A model generated the notes under the pieces. It did not search any database and had not been told where the DNA came from. It saw only the letters and a list, made by a program, of their open reading frames with translations. The translations under genes and the position numbers were made by a program. From Actinomycetota bacterium (GTDB taxonomy: Bacteria > Actinomycetota > Thermoleophilia > Gaiellales > F1-60-MAGs149), in the NCBI GenBank assembly GCA_026392355.1, contig JAPLCF010000029.1:1-64000 (forward strand): DNA of 64,000 nt. Reading direction: 5' to 3'. This document shows positions 34,397 through 42,092 of this stretch, piece after piece; position 1 is the stretch's first letter; every line of letters starts with the position of its first letter.

Positions 34397-34732
34397 TCAG
34401 GCCACCCGCCCCTCAAACGGCAGACCTGCCTGCACCCAGCCCTGACAGCCGCCAGCCAGATTCGCGCACCCAGCGCGTCCGGCCGCGGTAAAGGCGTCTG
34501 CCGCGGCGCGCGAACGCCCGCCAGAGCGGCAGATGAAGACGGTCTGATCCGCGTCGGGCAACTCCTGCCAGCGATCGGCAAGCTCGCTCAACGGCAGGTG
34601 CAGAGAACCAGCAATGTGCCCCGCGTCCCACTCATCGCCTTCCCGCACATCGACCAGCAGCGCACGTCCTCGCTGCCACTCCTGTGCCTCGACCGGCGTC
34701 AGATCCGGCGCATCATCGGGTTCGAGTTCCAT
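34397..34732 (-). CDS. Single-domain rhodanese-like sulfurtransferase
   Basis: 111 residues. The rhodanese layout is complete: VEAQEWQRGRALLVDVREGDEWDAGHIAGSLHLPLSEL is split by the standard 'D-R---E---GHI-GA' motif, and the active-site loop is FICRSGGRSR with the sulfur-carrying cysteine. The C-terminal WVQAGLPFEG matches 'W---G-P'. It may act in sulfur transfer or thiol maintenance; the donor and acceptor are unknown. It lies 9 bases after the CCA-adding enzyme gene on the same strand. Confidence 0.9.
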   Translation of the reverse strand: MELEPDDAPDLTPVEAQEWQRGRALLVDVREGDEWDAGHIAGSLHLPLSELADRWQELPDADQTVFICRSGGRSRAAADAFTAAGRAGCANLAGGCQGWVQAGLPFEGRVA

Positions 34733-34741
34733 GGCGTCTCC

Positions 34742-36142
34742 TCAGTCGTCGAGCTGCGTGCCGCGTGCGAAAGCGATGGCAGCCGCCGCATCGGTGATGG
34801 TGCCGGCCGCCTGCTCCTCGGCGATCAGCGCCAGCAGTCGCCCGATGCGCGGTCCTGTCTCCTCGTTCAGCGCCGCAGCCAGCTCATCACCACGGATCAG
34901 CGGCGGTAGCGTCGGCTCGGCCAAGGCCAGCACCATCGCCGATGCCAGCTGCTCATGACGCCGAATCCAGCGCTGACGGGCACGAGTGCCGCGCGTGGAC
35001 CAGCGGTCTGCGAGCGAGACGACGACGCTGGCGATAGCCCACGGGTCGGTCTCGACGCGATACCGGTGCACGGCACGGGGGTCGAGCTCGCCCTCAGGCA
35101 CGAGGAACCCGAGGCGCAGGTGCTCGCGCACGAGCACTGCGACACACCGCTGCATCGCGGTGCTGTAACGCAGTCGCGCAAGGATGGCTATGGCCGTCTC
35201 CGCTCCCTGCTGCGCATGCCCAGGAAAGCCGATGTGGCCGTTGTCGAACTCTCGACGCGTGTCCGGCTTGGCGATGTCGTGGAGCAACGCACCCCAGCGG
35301 ACGGCAATGGCGACATCCGTGTCGGCATCCAGCTCCTCCGCGAGTGCCGCGGCGACGGCCGGCGTTGCCGATCCGAACGCGAACTCCGGGTGCTCGATCA
35401 GGTCGACGGCCGCGTCGAGCACCTGCAACGTGTGATCGAGCACATCGAAGTGGTGATAGCGATTCTGCTCGACGCCCTCGAGCGCCTTCACCTCCGGCAG
35501 CACGACCGCGAGCAGGCCCAGCTCATCCAGGCGCCGCAGCCCATCAACCGGATCGCGCGACAGCAGGATGCGCTCCAACTCTGCACGCTGTCGCTCGCCC
35601 GCCGGCTCCGCGGCGTGCGACGCATCGCGGCGAGCCAGCGCGATGGTGTCGTCGTCGATCTCAAGCTCGAGTTCGGCGGCGAGACGCACGAGGCGCAAGA
35701 GGCGCAGGGGGTCGTCCAAAAAGGACTGATCCGACACGGTGCGCAGCACGCGCGCCTCGATGTCGTCGAGCGCACCCGGCACCGCCATCACCTCGCCATC
35801 CGTGAGGCGCACCGCGATTGCGTTGATCGTCAGATCGCGGCGCAGGAGATCGGCCGTGATGCCATCCGGGGCGCCGGTGACGTCCACTTCGTGCTCGTCT
35901 CCCATGACACGCCAGGCACCGTGGCGCTCGGACAGCGGAAAGACTGGTGCGCCGACGGCGGTGGCGTACGCGCGCGCCGTGGCCTCGGCGTCGCCCGTGG
36001 TGACGAGATCCCAATCGGTCAGTGGGCGGCCGAGCAGGACATCGCGGACCGCGCCGCCGACAAGCCAGACGTCGTCGCCCGGAAAGGCATCGCGGACCGG
36101 CGCAATGGCTCGGGTGAGGCGCGGATCCGAGTCGTCGGTCAT
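34742..36142 (-). CDS. cca: CCA-adding tRNA nucleotidyltransferase / poly(A) polymerase family with HD domain
   Basis: 466 residues. The class II nucleotidyltransferase head has VWLVGGAVRDVLLGRPLTDWDLV with the two metal-binding aspartates, DLLRRDLTINAIAVRL and VSDQSFLDDPLRLLRLVRLA. The later HD domain reads HHFDVLDHTLQVLD and RWGALLHDIAKPDT. Both tRNA genes here lack an encoded CCA, so this activity is required. It overlaps alr by ATGA. Whether it is a full CCA enzyme or a poly(A) polymerase cannot be told by eye; the genome context favours CCA addition. Confidence 0.88.
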   Translation of the reverse strand: MTDDSDPRLTRAIAPVRDAFPGDDVWLVGGAVRDVLLGRPLTDWDLVTTGDAEATARAYATAVGAPVFPLSERHGAWRVMGDEHEVDVTGAPDGITADLLRRDLTINAIAVRLTDGEVMAVPGALDDIEARVLRTVSDQSFLDDPLRLLRLVRLAAELELEIDDDTIALARRDASHAAEPAGERQRAELERILLSRDPVDGLRRLDELGLLAVVLPEVKALEGVEQNRYHHFDVLDHTLQVLDAAVDLIEHPEFAFGSATPAVAAALAEELDADTDVAIAVRWGALLHDIAKPDTRREFDNGHIGFPGHAQQGAETAIAILARLRYSTAMQRCVAVLVREHLRLGFLVPEGELDPRAVHRYRVETDPWAIASVVVSLADRWSTRGTRARQRWIRRHEQLASAMVLALAEPTLPPLIRGDELAAALNEETGPRIGRLLALIAEEQAAGTITDAAAAIAFARGTQLDD

Positions 36143-37245
36143 CCCACTACCTCACGGTCGCCGCGCTCCACGGTGGCGCGCACGCCGCAGATAATCTCGT
36201 ACGGCACCGTCCCGACATGACGGGCAATCTCTTCGGCCGAGACAAGGCTCGTGCCGTCCTTGCCGAGCAGCACGACCTCATCGCCCTCGACGACCTCAAG
36301 GTCATCAGGGAGGATCACGCCGAACTGATCCATCGAGACCGTGGCCGACGCCGGACAGCGACGACCCTTGATCAGCACCTCGCCAATACCCGAGAGGCGG
36401 CGCGGATACCCGTCGGCGTAGCCGATCGGGATCAGGGCAATCCGCGTCGGACGGTCGGCGACAAACCGCCGGCCGTAGCCCGTCGACTCGCCCGGCTCCA
36501 ACGTGCGGACGCTGCGCACCGTGCTGGTCCAGCGCATCACCGGCTGCAGGCCGTGATCAAGTCCGGAGATTCCCATCGGATCGATACCGTAGACCGCCAG
36601 CCCGGGCCGAATGGCATCGAAGGCGAGATCGGGGTACCGCAGCGCGGCGGCAGAGTTCGACAGATGGCGAGGACACGGCGGGAAGACCTCGGCGATCGCG
36701 CGGAAGCGGTCGGCCTGCCGGTCCACGAAAGCGCGGTCCGGCTCATCGGCCGTCGCCAGATGGCTCATCAGCCCAGCGAGACGCTCGGGCCGTGGCCCGC
36801 TGGCGAGTTCCTCGCCGATTCGTAGGGCGGTCTCGGCATCCAGGCCCCAGCGCCCCATGCCGGTATCGACCTTCACGTGCACGTCGATGTCGTGGCGCTC
36901 GCGCAGCCGCACCCAGGTCTCCGGCGTGCTGACGGTGACGGCGATGCTGCCGACCGCGGTAACACCATCCTCCTCGCCTGCCGACAGTGGTGACAGCACG
37001 AGCAGCGGGACATCGGGGAGTTCCAGCCGCACCGCACGTGCCTCGTCAAGCGTTGCGGTGCAGAGCTTGCTCGCACCCGCCTCGATCGCGGCCAGGCCCG
37101 TGTCGACCGCGCCGTGGCTGTACGCGTTGGCCTTGATGACAGGCCAGACCTCAGCTCCACCAGCCGCCTCAAGCAGCCGCTGCACGTTCGCCGCGACGGC
37201 AGCGCGGTCGATCTCGACCAGGCTGCGCTGCCGGGACGGAGCTAT
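36139..37245 (-). CDS. alr: Alanine racemase, apparently with an ATA start
   Basis: Makes D-alanine for peptidoglycan. The first standard initiator (GTG at 37185) would remove the essential first strand. The same frame upstream reads SLVEIDRAAVAANVQRLLEA, the normal Alr start. The only initiation signal there is a GGGGGAGG Shine-Dalgarno six bases before an ATA codon (37243-37245), which overlaps the preceding TAG stop as ATAG, mirroring the ATGA overlaps of its neighbours. That start gives 368 residues with the PLP lysine at 38 (VIKANAYSHG), typical of Alr. GYADGYPRR carries the catalytic tyrosine; ASATVSMDQ is the substrate loop. Either a real near-cognate start or a G-to-A change in ATG. 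Confidence 0.9.
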   Translation of the reverse strand: MAPSRQRSLVEIDRAAVAANVQRLLEAAGGAEVWPVIKANAYSHGAVDTGLAAIEAGASKLCTATLDEARAVRLELPDVPLLVLSPLSAGEEDGVTAVGSIAVTVSTPETWVRLRERHDIDVHVKVDTGMGRWGLDAETALRIGEELASGPRPERLAGLMSHLATADEPDRAFVDRQADRFRAIAEVFPPCPRHLSNSAAALRYPDLAFDAIRPGLAVYGIDPMGISGLDHGLQPVMRWTSTVRSVRTLEPGESTGYGRRFVADRPTRIALIPIGYADGYPRRLSGIGEVLIKGRRCPASATVSMDQFGVILPDDLEVVEGDEVVLLGKDGTSLVSAEEIARHVGTVPYEIICGVRATVERGDREVVG

Positions 37246-37727
37246 TCGGAGCCTCCCCCGAACTCGAGCCGGTCCAGCGCCGCAACCACATGACCGCGCG
37301 TGATTACACCGGCGTACGCGTCACCGTCGAGCACGGGAAGCATGGAGACGTTCTCCTTCGCCATCGTCTTGGCGGCGTCGTGGAGCGACTCGCTGACCAC
37401 TGCGGGGTGCACGTGGTTCTTGGTCATCAGGTCCGACACGGTCACGGCGAAGGCCTTCTCCACGTGACGCTCCCACGAACCGAGGCTCTGCACGTAGACG
37501 ACCCAGTCGAGAAACGGCGCGACGTACGGCACGTGCTCGTCGGCCTCGACCTCTTGGTACAGGAGGTCCTGATCGGTCACGACACCCACGACCTTGCCGT
37601 TGTCCACCACTGCCACGCAGTCGAGATCATGCGACGCGAGCAGGTGAACGAGGTCCTTGATCGTCGTGGTCGACGCCACCGTCGGGCGGTCGCTATCCAT
37701 AAATTCGCTGACGGGACGATCGATCAC
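37242..37727 (-). CDS. CBS-domain-pair protein
   Basis: 161 residues starting at a GTG (37725-37727) that overlaps the nnr stop. The two CBS domains are VSEFMDSDRPTVASTTTIKD ... VVDNGKVVGVVTDQDLL and VSDLMTKNHVHPAVVSESLHDAAKTM ... VLDGDAYAGVITRGHVV. Between them is an insert of about 30 residues with aromatic content. CBS pairs bind adenine nucleotides and regulate a partner, but none is identified. It sits between the NAD(P)HX-repair gene and alr, and its stop codon overlaps the proposed alr start. Confidence 0.85.
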   Translation of the reverse strand: MIDRPVSEFMDSDRPTVASTTTIKDLVHLLASHDLDCVAVVDNGKVVGVVTDQDLLYQEVEADEHVPYVAPFLDWVVYVQSLGSWERHVEKAFAVTVSDLMTKNHVHPAVVSESLHDAAKTMAKENVSMLPVLDGDAYAGVITRGHVVAALDRLEFGGGSE

Positions 37728-39241
37728 AATGCGCTCCCAGGTTGGGCGAGCACGTCGAGGTGCTCGATCAGGTCTCCGGCAATGATAGCCCTGCCGGGCC
37801 GCGTGGCCGCCGCCGACCGCCCAGCAGCGACGTGTGCGGCCGCGCCCGCGATCGCCGCCGTCCACGGATCCGCACCCCGAGCGACGCAGGCGCCGATGAG
37901 GCCGGCGAGGACATCGCCGGAGCCGGCCGTAGCCAGCGCAGCGCAATCATCAAGGCGCACACCGAGCCGCCCATCGGGCGCCAGCACGAGCGTGTCAGCG
38001 CCCTTCAACAGGGCAACCGCGCCCGTCAACGTGACGAGAGCCTGGGCAGTCGCCAGCCGGTGCTGCGCAATGTGCTCGGCATCGATGTCCAACAGTCGGG
38101 CAGCCTCACCGGCGTGCGGGGTGATCACCGTCGGCGCCGTCCGGCCTGCGATGGCAGCCGGGTCGCGGGCCACCCACCACAGCGCGTCGGCATCGACAAC
38201 GAGCGGTCGGTCGAGGGCCAGCGCAGCGCGCACGATCACCTCGGCCGCGGGCTCGCGACCAATCCCGGGTCCGAGCACGATGCAGCGCGCGCGCTCCGCG
38301 TAGCGCTCGATCTCGAGGTCCGGGCGCTGGGAGGACAGCGGTCGCACCATCGCCTCGCGCAGCGCACTTGCGACGGTCGGCTGAATCTCTTCGGGCACGA
38401 GCACGGTGACCACACCTGCACCGGCACGCAACGCCGCGGCCGCGACGAGGCCAGGCGCGCCGGCCATACCAACCGAGCCGCCGATCACCAGGACGGCGCC
38501 CGCGTCGTACTTCGATCCGCCCACAGAACGCCCCGGTAGGAGCGCGCGTCCGTCGCGGACGCCCACTGCTGCAGCGGCGACCGCGGTATCTGCGGGAATA
38601 CCGATCGGTGCGACGAAAATCCTGCCCGCCAGATTGCGCCCAGGTGCGATCCGCAGGCCAAGCTTGTCGCCGTGGAACGCAACCGTGGCGTCGGCATGCA
38701 CCGCCACGCCGGGCACCTCGCCGGTCGAGGCGTCCACGCCGCTCGGCACATCAAGCGAGACGACTGGAAGCCCCGAGTCGAGCACGGCCGTGATCGCTTG
38801 CTCGATGGCGCCCGTCGGTGCTCCAGAGGCCCCCGTGCCGAGCAGTGCGTCGATTACGAGGTCTGCGTCCGCGAGGAGATCAGCCACCTCGCCATCTGGC
38901 CGTTCAATCAGCTCAACGCCCCCAGCGAGCGCATCGGCCAGCGTCGTAGCCGCATCGCCGGCAGCCGGTCTCGATGCGACCTGCACCACACGGGCCTCTC
39001 GCCCGTGCAGTAGGAGGAGCCGGGCTACCTCGAACCCGTCACCTCCGTTATTGCCCGCGCCACAGATGACCACGATGCGCCGCGCGGAGGGAAAGCGCCC
39101 GCGGACCACGCGTTCAGCCGCGGCGGCCGCCGCACGCATCAGGTCGATGCCGGCGATACCAAGGTCGTCGATCGCGTGCGCATCGATGGCGCGCGCGCCG
39201 GTGGCGTCGTAGAGCGGCGTCTGAGCGGGGGCACTGCGCAT
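37724..39241 (-). CDS. nnr: Bifunctional NAD(P)H-hydrate epimerase / ADP-dependent NAD(P)H-hydrate dehydratase
   Basis: 505 residues with two repair domains for hydrated NADH/NADPH. The N-terminal epimerase part (about 1-215) has GIDLMRAAAAAAERV, VICGAGNNGGDGFEVARLL and SLDVPSGVDASTGEV. The C-terminal ribokinase-like dehydratase has KYDAGAVLVIGGSVGMAGAP, VLGPGIGREP, VITPHAGEAARLL and the end motif ATAGSGDVLAGLIGA. Start ATG at 39239-39241. It is divergent from the antiporter gene. The 115-base intergenic region between them is occupied by the palindrome pair 39261-39324. Confidence 0.95.
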   Translation of the reverse strand: MRSAPAQTPLYDATGARAIDAHAIDDLGIAGIDLMRAAAAAAERVVRGRFPSARRIVVICGAGNNGGDGFEVARLLLLHGREARVVQVASRPAAGDAATTLADALAGGVELIERPDGEVADLLADADLVIDALLGTGASGAPTGAIEQAITAVLDSGLPVVSLDVPSGVDASTGEVPGVAVHADATVAFHGDKLGLRIAPGRNLAGRIFVAPIGIPADTAVAAAAVGVRDGRALLPGRSVGGSKYDAGAVLVIGGSVGMAGAPGLVAAAALRAGAGVVTVLVPEEIQPTVASALREAMVRPLSSQRPDLEIERYAERARCIVLGPGIGREPAAEVIVRAALALDRPLVVDADALWWVARDPAAIAGRTAPTVITPHAGEAARLLDIDAEHIAQHRLATAQALVTLTGAVALLKGADTLVLAPDGRLGVRLDDCAALATAGSGDVLAGLIGACVARGADPWTAAIAGAAAHVAAGRSAAATRPGRAIIAGDLIEHLDVLAQPGSAL

Positions 39242-39260
39242 GCCTGCAGCCTACCGCTGC

Positions 39261-39324
39261 CAATTTGGATCCGGATCCAAATTGTCCGCAGATTGGACAA
39301 TATGGATCCGGATCCACATTGTCC
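39261..39324. repeat. Pair of REP-like palindromes (GGATCCGGATCC family), copy 1
   Basis: Two palindromes separated by 10 bases. Unit one (39261-39284) is a perfect 24-bp palindrome. Unit two (39295-39324) is a 30-bp near-palindrome bounded by GGACA and TGTCC. Both are centred on GGATCCGGATCC. The first unit with flanks (GCC...TTGTCC, 29 bases) is identical to the unit at 56540. The pair lies between two divergent gene starts and so fills their promoter region. No transposase is adjacent, so it looks like a mobilised non-autonomous copy of the element around the RAYT at 56.6 kb. Confidence 0.85.
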
Positions 39325-39356
39325 GAAGCTGGACCTCGCCGGGTACAGTCCCCGCG

Positions 39357-40583
39357 ATGGAACTCACGCTCACCGGCCTCTTCTACGTGTTTGTCGCGGC
39401 CACGCTAGCGCCCGTGGCACTGTCGCTCGTGCCGTGGCTGCCACTGCCAGGCGTGGTGCTGGAGATCCTGCTCGGCGTCGCGCTTGGCCCGCTCGCGCTC
39501 GGCCTTGTGGACCCCGGTGATGAGGTCATCTCGGTGCTCGCACTGCTCGGTGTCTCCATGCTGCTCTTCTTTGCCGGGCTCGAGCTCGACCTGCGCGCAA
39601 TCGTCAATCCGCGAATTGTCCGCCTCGCGCTTGCCTACGTCCTCTCTCTGGCCCTGGCCCTGCTCGTCGGCACGGCCTTGTCCGTCGCCGGTGTGGACCT
39701 CTCTCCGCTGTTTTTGATGGTGCTGCTCACGGCGACCGGCCTCGGTGTGCTGTTGCCGATCATGAAGGACGCCGGGTACCTCGACACCGAGCTGGGGCAG
39801 GTGATCTTCGGAGCCTGCGCGATTGCCGAAGTCATCCCACTCGTCTTGCTTTCGACGTTGTTCCCACCCGCGGACTCCACCGTTCTCCAGCAGGCGGGCA
39901 AGATCGTCATCCTGATCATCGTTGCCGCCGTCGCCGCGTTCGTGATTCTGCGGAGCAGCGACAACCCGAGCATCAGCGGGCGACTGCAGCGCCTCGAAGA
40001 CACCACGGCACAGCTGCGTGTCCGCGCCACGTTCCTGATCCTGCTCGGCCTTGCCGCTCTGGCGACGCGTTTCGAGATCGAGGTGATCTTCGCGGCGCTC
40101 GCCGCGGGCCTCGTGGTCGGAGCCAGCCGAAAGGACGCGCTCGCCCATACCGTCCAGCTGAAGAAGCTCGAGGGCGCCGCCTTCGGCATTTTCATTCCCG
40201 TGTTCTTCGTGTCAACCGGGATCAACCTCGATCTCTCGCTGCTCGATGACAGCCTCGAGGCAGCGCTGCTTGTGCCGATCCTGCTCCTCGCACTGCTCCT
40301 GGTGCGCGGCCTGCCCGTGGTGCTCTACCGCGGGCTGATGACGCCCCGCGAATCACTTGGCACGGGACTGTTCCAGGCGACGTCGCTCTCGCTCCTGATC
40401 GCCGCCGCCCCCGTCGGATTGGCCGCCGGCGCGATCACCGAGAGCACGTCCACCGCCCTGATCACCGCGGGCATGCTGAGCGTGATCCTTTACCCGGCGC
40501 TGGGCAAAGCCGTGCTGGGGCGCGGCGACAACGAACTCGTGGATGGCCGGCACACGCCGGCCGGTCAGGACCAGCCGGTCTAG
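39357..40583 (+). CDS. Cation:proton antiporter, CPA2 (KefB/NapA) family
   Basis: 408 residues with 12-13 helices, from the ATG at 39357. The opening ELTLTGLFYVFVAATLAP, the PLPGVVLEILLGVALGP segment (unwound helix), VLALLGVSMLLFFAGLELDL and the core LLTATGLGVLLPIMKDAG...LGQVIFGACAIAEVIPL match the CPA2 Na+/H+-exchanger domain. The second acidic position of the ion site is A-E here (CAIAE) rather than N-D/D-D. No C-terminal TrkA-N domain is present. Exchanges Na+ or K+ for protons across the membrane. It is convergent with coxS, the stops sharing CTAG. Confidence 0.85.
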   Translation: MELTLTGLFYVFVAATLAPVALSLVPWLPLPGVVLEILLGVALGPLALGLVDPGDEVISVLALLGVSMLLFFAGLELDLRAIVNPRIVRLALAYVLSLALALLVGTALSVAGVDLSPLFLMVLLTATGLGVLLPIMKDAGYLDTELGQVIFGACAIAEVIPLVLLSTLFPPADSTVLQQAGKIVILIIVAAVAAFVILRSSDNPSISGRLQRLEDTTAQLRVRATFLILLGLAALATRFEIEVIFAALAAGLVVGASRKDALAHTVQLKKLEGAAFGIFIPVFFVSTGINLDLSLLDDSLEAALLVPILLLALLLVRGLPVVLYRGLMTPRESLGTGLFQATSLSLLIAAAPVGLAAGAITESTSTALITAGMLSVILYPALGKAVLGRGDNELVDGRHTPAGQDQPV

Positions 40584-41047
40584 GCAGTCGCCTTCGCGGC
40601 GGCCATCACGGCCTCCGCGATCTTCGCGTACCCGGTGCAGCGGCAGAGGTTGCCGCTGAGCGCTATGCGGACTTCCTCCTCCGACGGATCGGGATTGCGA
40701 CGCAGCAGTGCGTGCGCTGAGACCAGCATGCCCGGCGTGCAGTACCCGCATTGCACGCCGCCCTTGTCGAGGAATGCGGACTGCATCGCGCTGAGGTCCT
40801 CGCCATCGGCAAGACCTTCGACGGTAGTGATCTCGGATCCCTCCGCCTGGAGCGCGAGGTACGTGCACGAGTTCACGGGGCGACCATCGACCATGACCAT
40901 GCAAGCGCCGCACTCACAATCGTCGCAGCCGGTCTTGGTACCCGTGAGTCCGATGTCTTCACGGATCGCGTTGAGGAGGGTGGCGTCCCCCTCGAGTTCG
41001 ACGGGATAGGCCATCCCATTGACGTTCAACGTGGCGGCGTGCTTCAT
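40580..41047 (-). CDS. Molybdenum hydroxylase small [2Fe-2S] subunit (CoxS/XdhC-type)
   Basis: 155 residues with the two 2Fe-2S clusters of xanthine-oxidase-family enzymes. The plant-type cluster is TGTKTGCDDCECGACMV...NSC and the second, helical cluster is GVQCGYCTPGML...GNLCRCTGY. It carries electrons from the molybdenum subunit to the FAD subunit. The stop overlaps the FAD gene's neighbour start in the usual order M then S. No large molybdopterin-binding subunit is encoded in the window, so the substrate (CO, purine, aldehyde, other) cannot be stated. Confidence 0.9.
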   Translation of the reverse strand: MKHAATLNVNGMAYPVELEGDATLLNAIREDIGLTGTKTGCDDCECGACMVMVDGRPVNSCTYLALQAEGSEITTVEGLADGEDLSAMQSAFLDKGGVQCGYCTPGMLVSAHALLRRNPDPSEEEVRIALSGNLCRCTGYAKIAEAVMAAAKATA

Positions 41048-41982
41048 CGTCCAGAACCTTCCATGAAGACCGGCGTGGCCGGGATCGGGAACTCCTCGCC
41101 GCGGGCGCGACGAACGGCAACCGAGACGGCGCGCTTGGCGATCACGCCGATCATGGCGCGACGATAATCTTCGTTCGCGCGCAGATCAGAGATCGGCGTG
41201 GCGTCGGCGGACGCGCCGGTGGCGACGGCCTCGAGCGCAGCGTCATCGCCGGTCGTGCCGATGACGGCCGCCTCGGCAGCGGGGCTGCGCAGGAGCGTCG
41301 GACCAACGGCGGTGAGGGCAACGCGCGCGGCGGTGACGGTGTCGCCGTCGAGCGTGACAGAGGCAGCGGCGCCGACGATCGCGATCTCCATCGCGCGGCG
41401 GTACTCGAGGCGCACGTAGGCGCTGCCCGAGTGAGCCGGGAGCGACGGGACGACGACATCGACGAGCAGCTCGCCGGGCTTCGCGGAGGTTTTGCCCGGG
41501 CCGGTCCACAGTTCCTCGACCGGCACCGTGCGATCGCCGCCTGCGGCCGAGCGCAGCGTGGCGGACGCGTCAAGAACGATCAGCGGGGCGCCCGTCTCCA
41601 TGGCGGGCGAGGCGTTCATCACGTTGCCACCGATGGTGCCAACGTTGCGGGTGGCATGCGAGCCGACGATCGCGGAGGCGTCGGCGAGCGCGGTCCACGT
41701 ACTGCGGATCGCGTCACTCGCGACGATATCGGCGTGGGTGACGAGTGCGCCGAGCGTCAGATCACCGGAGGCGTCGAGGCTGCGCAGCGCTTCGATGCGA
41801 TGAATCGCGACGACGTTGCCAGGCAACTCCCGACCACCACGCGCCTGCACGATCAAGTCGGAGCCACCGGCCACAACCTTGACGTTCGAGCCATCGCCGA
41901 CGAGGCTCAGCGCCTCATCGACGGTCGTGGCCGTATGGAATGCAACGTCTCCCACCGAAAACACCTCCCTGCGCGACGCCAT
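41044..41982 (-). CDS. Molybdenum hydroxylase medium FAD-binding subunit (CoxM-type)
   Basis: 312 residues. The PCMH-type FAD domain shows VKVVAGGSDLIVQARGG (first FAD loop), LGALVTHADIV, ASAIVGSHATRNVGTIGGNVMNASPAMET (second FAD motif) and APLIVLDASATLRS. The CO-dehydrogenase flavoprotein C-terminal domain follows. It overlaps coxS by four bases. Upstream is the divergent zwf gene, so this two-gene unit stands without its catalytic partner. An alternative start is the GTG ten codons in (VGDVAFHTA). Confidence 0.9.
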   Translation of the reverse strand: MASRREVFSVGDVAFHTATTVDEALSLVGDGSNVKVVAGGSDLIVQARGGRELPGNVVAIHRIEALRSLDASGDLTLGALVTHADIVASDAIRSTWTALADASAIVGSHATRNVGTIGGNVMNASPAMETGAPLIVLDASATLRSAAGGDRTVPVEELWTGPGKTSAKPGELLVDVVVPSLPAHSGSAYVRLEYRRAMEIAIVGAAASVTLDGDTVTAARVALTAVGPTLLRSPAAEAAVIGTTGDDAALEAVATGASADATPISDLRANEDYRRAMIGVIAKRAVSVAVRRARGEEFPIPATPVFMEGSGR

Positions 41983-42092
41983 CCGTCGCGCTCACTAACG
42001 GGAAGCGTACGCGCAAAGGCGGCGGAGTGGTAGCCGCCACGCGTGTCTCGAACGGACGGGGTAGTGTTCTCCGTCAGGAGGCCACCCAACTG

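Noticed and set aside
39240-39356. Longer start for the antiporter, coding through the palindrome pair
   Set aside because: It would translate the REP sequence. The ATG at 39357 begins with the family's first helix.
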